A DNA stretch of 53,796 nucleotides, taken from NCBI GenBank assembly GCA_019137255.1, contig WPDH01000500.1:1-53796 (forward strand), given 5' to 3'. Shown piece after piece: positions 1 through 12,499 of the stretch. Source of the stretch: Corinectria fuckeliana (taxonomy: Eukaryota > Ascomycota > Sordariomycetes > Hypocreales > Nectriaceae). A model generated the notes under the pieces. That model did not search any database and was not told the DNA's origin. It worked only from the letters and a program-made list of their open reading frames with translations. The stretch's first letter is position 1. Each line of letters begins with the position of its first letter. A program made the translations under genes and the position numbers.

Positions 1-62
1 TTTGCAGGGGATAAGAAGTGAGTCGGACAACCAAAATTGTATATGTTGACACGCGGAGATCC

Positions 63-296
63 TCATCCGTACGAAGGAACGCCTGACCACCAGTCTCCCG
101 GCGCCTGGGCTGACGGCGGGGCGATTGAGGGCAGCAACGGCGGCGCTGGGGCTGCCGCCGAAGCTGCAGCCAAAGCTGCCGCTGTTGCTGTGGCAGCCGA
201 ACCTTGTGATGCTGTCACCGCCGCCCTCAGCTCCCTCAATTCCGTCGCCAGGGCATCCAGCGGCTGACTCTTACGAGGTCGCTTCTGGCTGCCCAC
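63..296 (-). CDS. possible 5' exon of a gene running off the left edge
   Basis: An open frame of 77 codons starts at 296 on the minus strand. It begins with a basic segment (MGSQKRPRKSQ) and a short leucine-rich stretch, then becomes rich in alanine and proline. The frame ends at a TGA at 63, but a GTACGG that could serve as a donor overlaps the last codons, so this could be a first exon whose remainder lies outside the window. I recognise no family. Low-complexity alanine-rich frames also arise by chance in GC-rich DNA, and the opposite strand is open over nearly the same stretch. This is a weak call. Confidence 0.2.
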   Translation of the reverse strand: MGSQKRPRKSQPLDALATELRELRAAVTASQGSAATATAAALAAASAAAPAPPLLPSIAPPSAQAPGDWWSGVPSYG

Positions 297-489
297 GCCT
301 GTTTTAATAGGGCATCCATAGTAACAACAGAGAGTCAGTACGCAGACCGCTTGAAGGCTCGTAATAGCAACGATTTGGCAGGAAGGTGGGCGGAATCAAG
401 CGTAGGAAGGTTGTGTTGTGTGTGTAAAGGAGGAAGAAATCTCGCGCCCGCGGGCGCGGGCGACGGGTTGTTATTGTGGAAGACTCTCA

Positions 490-640
490 CGTGCAGAAGA
501 AGTGGGGCTAATGCAGGCGTTGGTTGGTTGAAAATTCAGAAAAGTGGGGCCAATGTAATTTGATTCGCTCTTTCCGATGCGAAAAGCGGGGTCTGTTGTT
601 GTTGATGTGCGAAGCGCGACGAAAAAAGTGGGTCTTTGTT
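490..640. repeat. degenerate repeats with a GTGGGG/GCGGGG core
   Basis: Four loosely related units occur about 40 bases apart. Each carries an A-rich run followed by a G-rich core: GTGGGG at 502-507, GTGGGG at 544-549, GCGGGG at 586-591, and the weaker GTGGGT near 628. The first three fit the SYGGRG consensus of the fungal carbon-catabolite repressor CreA/CRE-1. Clustering of such sites is typical of real CreA targets, but the consensus is short and common in GC-rich DNA, and no confirmed gene lies next to it. Confidence 0.35.
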
Positions 641-2113
641 GATAGAAACTGGTGCTCTGGCTGAAGGTGTTGTTGGGGGCGTTGATTGTGGACGGAGGAG
701 TAGGCGTGCACCTAATTTGGGTGGGACTGCACTTTCCTCGATTAGGTTAGGAGGTGTGGTTTCCCCGGCCAGAGGTGTCTCTAATTCCGTGGTCGGAAAC
801 ATCATTGAACTGAAACCGGCGGCCGTGCTAAAGTGGCTGTTGCCGGATGTTTGCGTGTTGGGCGCTCGCTTCTCGACCACTGACATTGCGGTGTTGGTTG
901 GTGATCGACAAGCCGGCAAAAAAGGCACGACGGAGGTGGCTTGGCATGGAGTACTTCAGTACCGACTCGATGGCGACGGTGAATATTCACGGCCATGAAC
1001 CAATCCACGCCGAGACGCCTTTAAAGCGTTTGATATCCGGCACTTAACTGTCCCGTTCGTCAACCAGGTACCCAAGAGGGGTTGTCGATGTTCCCTGTGA
1101 TACGTAGATCACGTCTTGAAGCCTAGTCTTCCCGTTGGCCCGGGTTATTGAGTTCCGAAGGTGGCTGAGATGGCCCGACGAGTCGCATCGCCTTCGTCTA
1201 CGACGTACGAAGTACAAACGAGGCTTTCGAAGAGCAATTAGGATACACCCGCACCGTTGCAGCCGCGCGTCTTGCCTGATGAGGCACCAGTCAAACACAG
1301 TCAAACACACACAACCTCATAGGGCTTATTCCGACCCCGCCCTCTCGTCGCTACCGAACTCAGACATGGGTCAGCGAATGAATGCACGGGAGACGTCGGG
1401 GTGGTATTCGGCCCGTGATGTTGCCGGTCGGCCTCGAACCGAATATCGCAGAGAGTGGTTCGATAGATGGGAAATCAGGACGAGCCTTTTTGTTCCTTGG
1501 TTCTCTCTTCCAAGCGAAGGCGTAAACAAGTGTTCGGATCCGTCATGGAGATGTCATTGGTGTCGATTTCCGGGCATGATCTTCTTGTACGAAACGCGTG
1601 CGGGGAGAGACTCCCATGTCTGCTTGATGTGCCTTGGTTTCCAAGCTGATACCCAACCCTTCGGGGGGAAATGGCGGGTTTTTTTGGGGGTGTTTGAATT
1701 CGACCTTATTGTAACATCGTCGGATGGTAGACCCGAGTCCATGTCGTGACTACCTGGGTACTCCATGTTCTCGAGTCAAGAAGCATGTTGATGTAGCCCT
1801 AGGGGCCCTTTGCCGACGCCCGTCCATTCACTAACATTACGGTATATTGAATGTCAACCCTTGACTCGGGTAAGCCAATTGTAACGAACTAGGAAACGGT
1901 AGTTTAATCTTACTCGGTAGAACTACATACGTATTAGACTATGTAGTCGTCACTCGCACACGCATCTCCAAACAAGTGTCAAGGCCTAGCCGTGAGCCGG
2001 CGTTAGTGTTTGGCAGTTTGCCAGTCGTGCCATGTCTTTTATTTTATTTTAATCCGAATCAGCCGTTGGAAGCCGGTCAGCTGCAAGCCGTGCAGTAGTT
2101 TGACGGGAGAAGC

Positions 2114-2138
2114 AAAAAAAAGAAGAAGAAGAAGAAAA
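2114..2138. repeat. A-rich / AAG microsatellite
   Basis: A run of eight A residues is followed by about five GAA/AAG units. It is a simple sequence repeat in noncoding DNA. Confidence 0.8.
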
Positions 2139-2970
2139 GGTGCCACTCAAGTAATAACTTAAGCCTCAACCTGAAACGCGTCTAGGTAATTCTCCGCAGC
2201 CGACGTCTTCGCTAACGTCCGAACGGGGGGGCCATGGTGTTCCCTCGCAAGCCACAGCCAGCCAGCCTGCCTCAGCTGCCAAGTCGACGCCACGGCTTTG
2301 GAGCACGAAATAGGTCATTAGGCCCGAGGGCGACAAAGAGCGACGGCGTTGCCAGAGCTTCCTTCCATGCAGCGAGCTTTGGAGGATTCGCCCTGTCCCT
2401 GGCAGACAGGGACGGATAAGCTTTGACATATTAAGTATCCTGCTTGATGCTTGCTCCTGTTTGATGCTTGCATGGCTCCCTCTGCAACTCCGCAGAGAGT
2501 ACCTCACCAAGGTCCAAGCTGCCAGACACCAGCCTCCCATTTCATTGAGGCGATCTCACCCCCCTCCCCCGGACTCGCCTTCAAGGTCCTTTGCGATTTC
2601 GACCAGGATGTGACGGACGGTACTGTGTACGTACTTCATAGTCTAATACGAAAGCACGGCATTTGGTAGGCGTCAGATCATGGGAAGCCGACAGCGAGCG
2701 AGCGCCTCGGAGTCTCACGCAGCATGACCAACACCACCGTAAGCCGGCCAAATATCATTGGTCGTCCCACAAGCAAATGAACCCATCATGGGCGTCCAAT
2801 TGCTCGAAACTCAAGTCCCATGTGTCGACTCATGGAATAAGTAACGCCTCGCCACATCACATGGCCTCAATTTCGGCCAGAAGAATGGAGACATGGCCTC
2901 ATGCTGAGCCGTGGAGATGGAGAAGCCACCGCTACTGCGCAATCCCTGTCAACACATACATGTACCTACC

Positions 2971-3000
2971 CATCGTATCGTATCGTATCGCATCGTATCG
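2971..3000. repeat. pentanucleotide tandem repeat (ATCGT)n
   Basis: Six consecutive copies of a 5-base unit (ATCGT/ATCGC variants) fill 30 bases. The unit length of five and the slight unit variation indicate replication slippage. Confidence 0.85.
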
Positions 3001-5887
3001 CGTAAGTTGCATAGACAGCGTAATACAGCGAAGAGCGTGCACAACGCTTGCGCGCCCGCCCGCGTTTTCTCCCCCTCAGTCATATACTCACTCCGCTCCG
3101 CATTTCCGCTCGTTGTTGCTGTCGACAAGCCAAATGCATCACCAACACGCGTGATAGATGCAACGTCAAGCGGGGCCGCTGAAGACAAAACGTTGCGTCT
3201 CGTACCGCTTTGTGGCGCTTTTGCCGCCGTGGATATCCAATCGCGGAAAGTAGTCGCATAAGCTAAATACGTAGTAAGGGCAAACCCAGACAGTCAAGGC
3301 GGGAAACACCAAGGCGGAGAACATGCGTCGCGACGATCTGTCGAAAAGGAAAAGAAAAAGAGAATCCCTGTGAGGTTGCTACTATGTACATAGTAGTTGG
3401 GCGTGAGAGGGGATGACGATGTACCTTGTACGGGACGCTCGGTGACTGCAGTCCCATGACCGCATCTCGCAAGCATCACCCTTCTTGGGTGGTGATGGGG
3501 GGAAACTCTCTCTCTCACCGGTCATCATCTCCGTTAGCAGGGGTAGGTGGGTGTGAGCGTTGATGGAGATGCTGCTCTCGTCAGTGAGATTTGACATGGG
3601 CTCGAGATCGGACGTCAGGGATGGGCCAGCTTGGATGTGTTCGCGACTCGCACGACTGAGGAGCTGTCAGTGCGGTGACTATAGAGGGAGAGGGAAGGAT
3701 GGCCTTGCACGGCACTTGAAGCTGGTACACATGCAAGAAGCACGAGACATATGATGCAGGAGCTGTCTTTGCATCAATATCGACTGATCAATGCCGTACT
3801 TATGTAGGTACGGAGCATGTATTTCGTATATGAAGTACGTACATAGATACTCCCAGCAGCTGAGCCGAGAAGGATCCCAGCTCCCGACGGCATGTAAACC
3901 TGAGGGATGATCCGAGCTCGGGTCCAAATACCTGGTCGACGGCGTTCCGTCGTCGTCGATCTGCAAGCTGGAAAGGCGAGTTGAATTGCAATCGTCCTCC
4001 GCCAATGCGCTTTGGCATCGGCATCGTACGATAATGAGCAAGTTGACTCCAAGCGTTGAATCCGGGGGGCAGCACGGCTCGAATATGTAATACTTAGTAA
4101 GTAGGCTACGTAGTAGTTCTACATGGGTATCGACGAATACGGCTTTAACCGGATACGATCATATGCCAATCGACAGTTACATAGTAAGAAAGAATTGACA
4201 GGTCACAAATGGAACTACCCTGGAGCTTAATTGGCGGACAAGTGTCACTACTGAACTGTAGGTTTTGGAGCAAAATCGTCCGTTTTCGCCTCAACGAAAT
4301 TGGGCGAGAAAAATAAACGAAAAGAGAGTTTGCCGATACGTGGTATGAGCAGATCCCTCCAACTAAAGACGTAGTCCTGGTCGGGAGGTTACGATGAAGT
4401 TGAATTCACCATTGACCCGAGCCACTCGTGAGAGAACCTAGTTCAACCTCCACTCTTGAACCGCAATCTTGGGCTCAGATTGTACCAAGAGAAGAACGGC
4501 GATCCAACCAAGTCCACGGGCCTTCCCAATAGAACGGAACGTCAATTGACTGGAGCGCTACACCTGGCGACCCCGGAGGCCTTGATCACGGGGCTATTTG
4601 ACTCTCCCTGTTGCTTGTCAACCCCCCCCCCTGTGCCCAGAACCAGGAATGGAGATTTCCCCCTCCAACTTATCGCACCAAGCTGGGTGATTCATTGAGG
4701 AAACAACCACCGTTGAGGCAACTGTTTTAGTTGCTGTAGATCGTGGTTGGGCTCAAATCAACTCGGTACGAAGGATGAAAGTTACGGATACAAGGCAGTA
4801 TCAGAGAGCAGTTAACTTGTATGTAGTAGGTAGGTAGGTACCCTAATTAGCTGACAGTGAATAGTTGAGATAGGAAGATCATCAGCTCCCCCCCCCCCTC
4901 CTTTGGTGGTGTAGGGACCCTTAATGAGCAATCACAGTGGCGAACGAATGCCCAAGACCCTGCCTGGCCTGAAACCCGGGAGGTAGATCCTAGGGGACCC
5001 TGGAGTTAGTTGCCGTGTCCCTGAGACAGCACAAGAAAACCGTCAATCGCCAACCCAGTTATACCAGGTAGATAGGTACCTATGTAAGGCAATCCCGAAA
5101 AATTACTGGTTCGGGCGAGAAAATAAGGTTCGGAACTACCGTTGAGAGGAGTCAAAGCCTGCCCGGGAAGCTAAACCGGACCGGGTGCGGAGCCGGCCTG
5201 ATGCCCGAGCCGTTGGGCAGTGATGACAATTCCTCAAGAAAACAAAAGTTCGAAGGAGAAAAAAAAAGGCGATCCCGAGACTATTCCTACATCGCTGATC
5301 GTTTTAGAAAGTCGAGTGTCATCGTGCAACGCCGGCCGTCTATGCAACGACTGGATAAATGGAGCCTACCTATGTACTTTGCTGGTACAGATAAGAGCAG
5401 TCCAGCTGCCTTCACCTACTAAGTAATAGTAATTAGGTATCCGGCCAAAGGGAAAAGGATCCTATCCACCCTCTCCAAGGTGCGCACCGCTTGACAAGTT
5501 CAATGACTAGGGCATTGCGAAACCTCGCGCTGGAAGAAAAGAAAAGAAAAGAACAAGAACCGTGGCTGCGCGGGCAGTGTCAAGCTCCGTTCGAACTGAC
5601 TGCCTGCATGAACGCATCGGGGACTTTGCCTTTGGTATTCGACGGGCAGACTAGACTACGAGGTGCTACATCGGCGATTCCGCCCTCCTGGTTGGCTCGT
5701 TATGCGAAGCGTCGGCTCTGAGGCACAAGATTGCAGAAGCTGAAGACTGAAGACATGTTCCCCGGGGCCCAGGACAGTCACCGACGACATGGACTCGGCT
5801 CCTCTGGCGTCTCAGGGGGAGGCGGGCTTTGGCTTGCCCCCCCTGGCGACGCCTCGTCTGGGCAGATGCTATGTACCTACCTGCCTA

Positions 5888-5935
5888 ACCTACCTACCTA
5901 GGTACTTACATGCGTACTAGTATGTACTTCGTAAA
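5888..5935. repeat. cluster of palindromic TACCTAGGTA and GTACTTCGTA motifs
   Basis: Within about 50 bases there are a TACCTACCTAGGTA palindrome (about 5891-5905), a CGTACTAGTA element and a GTACTTCGTA element (5924-5933). The same words recur in other intergenic gaps of this window, for example near 9611, 13371, 14047, 20989 and 44316. I did not see them inside the recognised coding exons. Confidence 0.6.
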
Positions 5936-8900
5936 AAGGGCCAGTGGGTATCTCGTACTTGGAGGGAGACACGACTCAACGCTAGAAAGTATTGAGGCTG
6001 CAGGTGGCGTCCCGCTCCCCGCACGTCTGGTTAGGGTTGAGTATTCGCAACCTTCCTCGACCGCTAAAAAAGCCTTCCTTCCATGGCCAATGAGCTTGCT
6101 GTGTGTAGTACGGCCGCTAGAACCCCGACACCTTGCGGTAGTTCGGGGCCATGCTCCCGCCACGTTTTTTTCCCTTCCCGGGCTCAGCTGGGTGCTTAGC
6201 CTGCTTACGAAGTCTCTATCCGTAAAGGCTCCGAGATCACTTCCCGTTGACGCCTCATGAACTATTGGGAGCCCGGTGTGACACCGAACGAAGTGGACGG
6301 GCGCAACCAGGAACAATGACGACGCATGCCCGGCGCTTGGTTCTTGGGGTACGTGAGGCCGGTGAGTGCGAGCCGGTCTAGCGCAGCCGCCCTCTGCCGT
6401 AACGGGCGATGGTTGGTGGGTGTTTGCCCGCGACTGATTCACGAGAGACACGGGTACGTACGCACCGTAGCAGTGCTAAATAGGCTGCATGAGTTAGAGT
6501 CGGCCTCAGCCGTCTTGATCAACGATGGCGATGGCGATGGCGGTCTGCTTGCCTGAGACCAGCAAAGTCCTCGCGTCCGTCCCACGCAGCAGCAGTGGAC
6601 GAAAGGAGCCGATTTCCGCGTCGCGCCGGCCCGTCGACCTACGTACGCAAGTACCTGCACCCAAGGGCGGACTGCCTATCTAGAGCTGACTCGCCAAGTT
6701 TTGCTTTTTCTTCTTCCATGGATTGTTGTTCCTTTTTTTATTTTCCCCGTTTCCCGGAGTTCGGGGGGGGGGGTGAACTGGCGGCACCCGCGTGCGCCGG
6801 AACAAGGACCGTAGGCAGCGCAGACGCAGCCAAAAAAGCCCGAACTAAAAACTCCGGGGGCAGGATGATGCGACCGCATGGCCTGGAACCGTCTCTGAGA
6901 GGCTCTTCGGTCCCAGTCCCGTGTCGTCGGTGCCTTCCCGCATCGCCCCCGTGGCGGTACTAACCAGTAACATTTATTAACCATCCTCAGGCATTGGCTC
7001 CAAAGACGCGTTTCCCAGGGCAAGTTGCATGCCGTCTGCCTGCCCCCTCCCTCCACGACACTATTCTGTTGGCTTCTTCCATGGAAGGGTCTGGACGGGC
7101 CCGACAGCATCCACCCTCAGTCACATGATGGCGATGTCGTCAGGAGGGTCCCTCCCTTGAGAGGAGCTTGGAGGCTTCTGTTGTCCGTGTCCGTGATACA
7201 CCAAAACCGACGTGACTTTCTCCTGTTCTGGTTATCTAGAACCCTGATAACCAGTGTACCCCGTCCCCTTGACCCCTATGGATGTACAGTACAATACTAC
7301 ATAGGTACATAGTAGTAGTATGTACTCATTCCCTCCCCTCCCCTTCCCCCTTCCCCCTTACCCCGTCGCTGTCATCGTCCCACTCGGCGACTACGCCATT
7401 CATACTAGCCGACGGCGTTCCACCTAGCGGCGTCCCGGAGATCTGGAAACCGCAGAGGCTGATGGCGGCCGTCGCCAGGGTCGGTCCCGCACCGTTCGAA
7501 AGGGAGGCCTGGTCAAATTACAAGCAATCAAAAAGCAAATGATCCTGCCAGTCAGTTTACGAAAGGGAGCGTAAAACTTTTACACATTCGCAAGCACCAT
7601 ACCCGCATGGATACTTCTTGACACCCCGAATAGTGTTTCTACTTACACGCCTCTGACGTCGGAAGCACTCGCTTCCCTTTCCTGGTTGCACGCTAGAACG
7701 GCCTCTAGAAAGTCCCTGGTGGCTGGTTAGGTGATGAAAGGGCTCCGAGTGGTCATTTCACAGAAGTTCCCTGAACTCCTTGGAGGATTCAGAGGATGCT
7801 GGATGCTTGCTGGAAGGGATCGAGAAGGGTGGCGTCATGGTCAACCCTGGTACATCTGTAGAGGGGCTCGACCGCCGCATAAACACGGCGAAATTCGACG
7901 TCTGCAATCGGCCGTATCGTGATCTACCACCTTGTCTTAAGTGTCATCGGATCCACGATGCGGGTTCTTCAGTATGCATATCCGTGCTGCCCTAGGCCGA
8001 GCCCGGACTCGATGTCAAACTCAGAAGCATAGCGGCCCCGGCTAGAGAGCGAGGGCATCATCAAATATCGATGAGAGAGGAATCTTGCCCGCGCACCCAT
8101 GCAGGGCTGTCAAAATTTTTGCCATCCAGGTAAGAGGTACGAAGTATACTAGCGTGATACGTGTGAGTATCCCTCGGCTAGCGACTGAGACCAGAAGGAA
8201 GACATAGATAACTACGTGCTATGTAAGACGTGAGGGGTTGACCACGGGCACCGCGTTGGCTGCTAGGCGATCGGTGCTCGATACGTCGACGTTACATCTG
8301 AGTAGGGCCCATGTCCGTGGCAGGTAGCCTAGATAACAGGGAAGTGTACAACAGAAGCCTCTGTTCTGCGGGGGCGGGAGTGACTGAAGCCCAGGATTTG
8401 GGCTCGGGCTTGGGGAAGTTGGGCATGAAAACGCCACCGAGATGGCAACCTCGATTTGATGCAAACTCGCGGGAACCCCGGATCGACACAATTTGCTCAT
8501 CAGGACGATCAGGCAGCATTCGAAAATACCGCCATGTCGCAAGGCTCGAGAGCGCAGGGCAGCCAGGCTGGAAAGGTGAGCAAATGTTGATTGCCCGTCG
8601 GTCGGTAGGTCGGTAGGTCGGCCATTGTTGGTTGTGTTATTAGTTCCCTTGAATTCTGTGCCAGGTCCCTTGCAAGACTGACAACGTCGTCATCGAGTTG
8701 GAGTAGTAGAGTCGGGGCGATTTGGGGTAACTTCTCCATGCCGGGGTTAGGTCATACGGCAATTCTGATCGAGCGCAGGTTTGAGGCCGTCCGTCGGTGT
8801 GCACCACGACTGCGTGGGACCCATCTGCGCTTGAAGCTCTGGGGCTCTTCTATCGCATGGAGAGAAAGAGTTTATGCTGCATATCGGACGGGACACGGAC

Positions 8901-11900
8901 GGTCGGTTGGCGTCTCCCGAAATGCACGCAATTGTACGCGATGCATCCTCCGCCTTGTCAGCCTGTCAGCCGACCAGAATGGCATTTGGCAGATGGGCAT
9001 CTTTTGAGCAGTACTTAATACCTACTATCTAATCTATGTCGTCCGGTTTGTCCTGGGACGGGCAAAAAGCCGTAGACTACCCCGACTTGACCTGGCTCAA
9101 CTCCGGAGATGAAGTCATGTTCCAGAAGCCTTCAGCGCAGGGGCGGCGGTTACATGGCGACTTGGCGCCCTGGCTGGGACACCATCCTCCTTCGAGGGTC
9201 TTGGATTTTATTCTGGGTCCTCTGAATCCCCCCTCCCCCCAGCGCGCTTTGGGAGGGGGTGGGATATGAAAAAGAAAAAAAAAAGGCCCGGTGGATCTCG
9301 AACAAAGACGCAAAGCCACATGGAAGCCAGGACAGTCCGACTGTTTCCTACAGCAGGCTTGTCTCGGCCAGCTGCCTGCGGCGGTACCGGTACTGGTAAT
9401 ACTTGAACGCCGGTAGGTATGGATGGTGGTGGGTGGGTGCTAGCACACAGCTGGAGACCGTGGTCGTACGTGCTAGCAGAGGAACCCCACTAGAAAGACG
9501 AAGATGCATCGCTGACACCGAGAAGGGTTGTTAAAGCGCAACCGGAGGCATTGAAGGTAGAAGAAGAAGAAGCGGTGACGGGTGATGACGGGTGGAGGTT
9601 GGTGAGCTGTGTACGAAGTACGAGTTGGATGCTATTCGGAGCAGTCAGCGTTGGCGCGGAGGGATTGTTTTTAGCTGAGCCTTACTAACAAGGTTCGTCA
9701 GGCAGTTGGTTGTTGATCATCAGTGAGAGCGAGAGTTGGTTCTGGACCGGTCGGCGGTACGGCAGGTATGGCCGTTGAAGGAAGCTGAAAAAGATAGGTG
9801 GAGGCGACAGGGTGGTGTGCAAACTAGTAGGTACCGAATAGTTGAAAAACGGTAAAACTGTAACATACTAGTAGTCTAGAGGACGCTTCGTACGAATACC
9901 TATCTACTAGGTAAGTAGGCTGTTGGTCTTCAACGCCGGCCAGGGTCGTGATAGTTGCTAGCAAATTGCAACTGACATGCCTCCTACGTAAGTCTTCTCT
10001 AGACAATACTAGTCAACGATGCAATCGACGTCCATCTTGGCTGGCGTTGCCTGCAACATATTTTAGTTTCACGAGTGTGCCACTGGGAGGCGCGTGCGCT
10101 GTGGAAGCAGACCATTTGAGGTCAATGACAGCCATGACAATGACACACAGGTTGACAGGGCATGGACATTGTCGTTACTGCTGCCAGGGACATCCCAATC
10201 GAGCAGGGCAGTCAACCACCGTGGTCCATGACCCCATCGGTCATCGCGGTCATGGGTGAGAACGCTCCGACCAAGACCCAGCCTGCCAGCTTGCCAGCCT
10301 CTGTCTGCACCCTGCAATCAGCGATGGCCCTGTCTGCTGCTTCGAAGTCGAAGGTTAGAAGGCCGCCAGACGCTCGTCATCCCGGTCTCCTGGTCGCTTG
10401 TTGGCTTTTTTTTCCGTCTCTTTTTTCGCCAAGGCCGGCCTACCGAAATTTCCCAGTCGTCGCTGTATCGTATCAGGCAACGCGCCTTTTCGTCGGCGGA
10501 CTTTGTGACATTTCTTTTCTCCCTCTCCGTCGGTGATGATGGCTAGTCATTCTTGGCAATTTGCGTGTGCCGAAAACAGACGTTGAGATTCATGACGGCC
10601 AGAGCCAGTGACCAGCTGGTAATTACACGCTGTCTGGTTGGAAATGGTCGTAGCGGAGACGATGACACAAGGCACTTGTATGTGTGTAGTACACAGTACC
10701 ATTGCGGATGTACGAAAACTGCGCTGAGCGCTTGTACACTTGTTTGGGTCTACGGGCGGCGGGCGGAAGCGATGCAACGCACACCGCATGGTCACCCAAC
10801 AACGACGCAGGAACGAGACAGTTTTCTGCGTGCATACATAATAGTAAGCGTTTGCCTGGCGAAGACATTGGGGCATGATTGACCATCGTTGCGGAAGCTG
10901 TTAAAGGGTTTCGCTGCCCCGGGTAGTCACGTACCGATTGGATGACATGAGGCTCACTCACAGCTGATCAGCTGCATGGGGAAAATGCTCGACAGTCTCG
11001 TCTGTCTCAATATGTACGTAGCCCGTGGTAGTGGAACGGTGGGAGCGATCGACATGGCCCGTCTGCTGGGTCGCAGCTAGCAGCAGTTAGCATGGGCTGG
11101 GACTTGCGTCCAAACGGCGTTTTGTAGTCGGTCTGGGCGGCCTTGTGGTCGTTGGTCGGCTTTCTCTCAACGCTTCCACACGAGCGCGCCTACCACGGCA
11201 CTGACTCGGATTGTGAGATGATGGCTGGTTCATTTCGACGGGACATGATTGATCGGGCGGTTGGATGTGGCCAATGCCGCAAAGGGCCGAGCTAGCTGAG
11301 GCTCTGACCGCCGAGTGGCCAGCGAGGCCATGCCTTGCCACCGCCGACGTCGAGACTATACGACTGATGGAGTGATGTTGTTTTGGCCGTGGCTGCAGTG
11401 GCAAGTGGTTTGTTGCGTGAACCTAATTACCTTACCTACTACCGTATCTACGTATTTTCGACGGGACGGCCGAGATGAGGCGGAATGGCGGGACTAAAAT
11501 GACATTATGGCGGGCGGGTACCTGGATTTCAGCTCAAACGGGACGGATACGGGAGGTCCCCAAGGAAATGACCCGAGACACTTGAACCTAAGTAGAATTG
11601 CCTGCCGCTACGCGCGGGTGCAGGCTCCCCTTCTGACCTGTGGCAGCGATGTTTCTCTGGCGGCAGAGAGACATTCTGCAACGCCCACGATTTACCACAG
11701 CGGGACAGCTTTCGCGGGGTTTGACTCGCTGCTCGGGGGTCTTTCTTGCCCGGCTCTGGTTCACTGTGCATTGGCCGGGCCCGCTTCTGTCGGCACTGGT
11801 CCTGTACGGGCCAGCCCCTCACGTGGCACGGCAGCTCCCACATCCCACCACCGCGCACGACGACGTCGTACAGACGGTATGTACCACCAAGATCAGCCCC

Positions 11901-12499
11901 GTGGACGGAAGTAACCCACCACCCCACCCACGGACCCCGAGATAGAAGGTAAGCTGCTGGAAGAGTATTATAGTGACGCCCACATGGTATGTATGGTACA
12001 ACGTTCCGTCGTACGGATGACATATTCGGCCACTAGGTCTACGTATCAAGGTGGGATATGGGCTGCCGCTGCAAGTGGATGGATGATGACTGATAGCTGA
12101 GGGATGAGGGATAGAGGGGGCCCCAGTCCTTTCAGTCTGTTGTTGTTTGTTGTTGTCCGGTCATGTATGCCATGCCGCCGTGCCATTGAAATCCCTCCCG
12201 TCCCATCTCCAATACACCAACCTCAACTAAAAAAAAAAGGTCCAGGCGGTGTTTCGCCCGGGGATCTACGGTCCATCTTTCATCCCATCCTAGGGTTCAG
12301 TTAGGCCGCAACCTAGTCTACAGAGTAGATCTGGAGCTTGAGCCTAGAAGGCTGAATGGGATGCCTCCTCCGCAGGATCCTTTGTCTTTCGCTCTCGCGC
12401 CCCCCTCCCCCCAGGAGTCTTTGACTTCAAAGCCATCTATCCACGAGATCACTGTACCCACTGTAGTTTCGAAACCATACATAGAGCGTGGTGGAGCTT

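Larger units (their letters stand above)
297..12499. other. 12 kb gene-poor region
   Basis: I find no reading frame here with recognisable family similarity and no convincing exon chain. The longest frame, 204 codons at 1135-1749 on the plus strand, has the composition of translated noncoding DNA, being rich in Arg, Ser, Trp and Cys. The region contains many short palindromes (for example at 5891-5905, 8137-8147 and 9611-9621), simple repeats and homopolymer runs. I see no transposase, reverse transcriptase or long terminal repeat. It may be a long intergenic region, contain noncoding transcripts, or hold decayed genes too divergent to recognise by eye. Confidence 0.6.

Noticed and set aside
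1135..1749. 204-codon plus-strand frame
   Set aside because: No domain, repeat or conserved motif; unusual Trp/Arg/Cys content; no splice or promoter context.
5906..6451. 181-codon minus-strand frame with overlapping plus-strand frame
   Set aside because: Both strands open over the same stretch, no family features, composition follows GC content.
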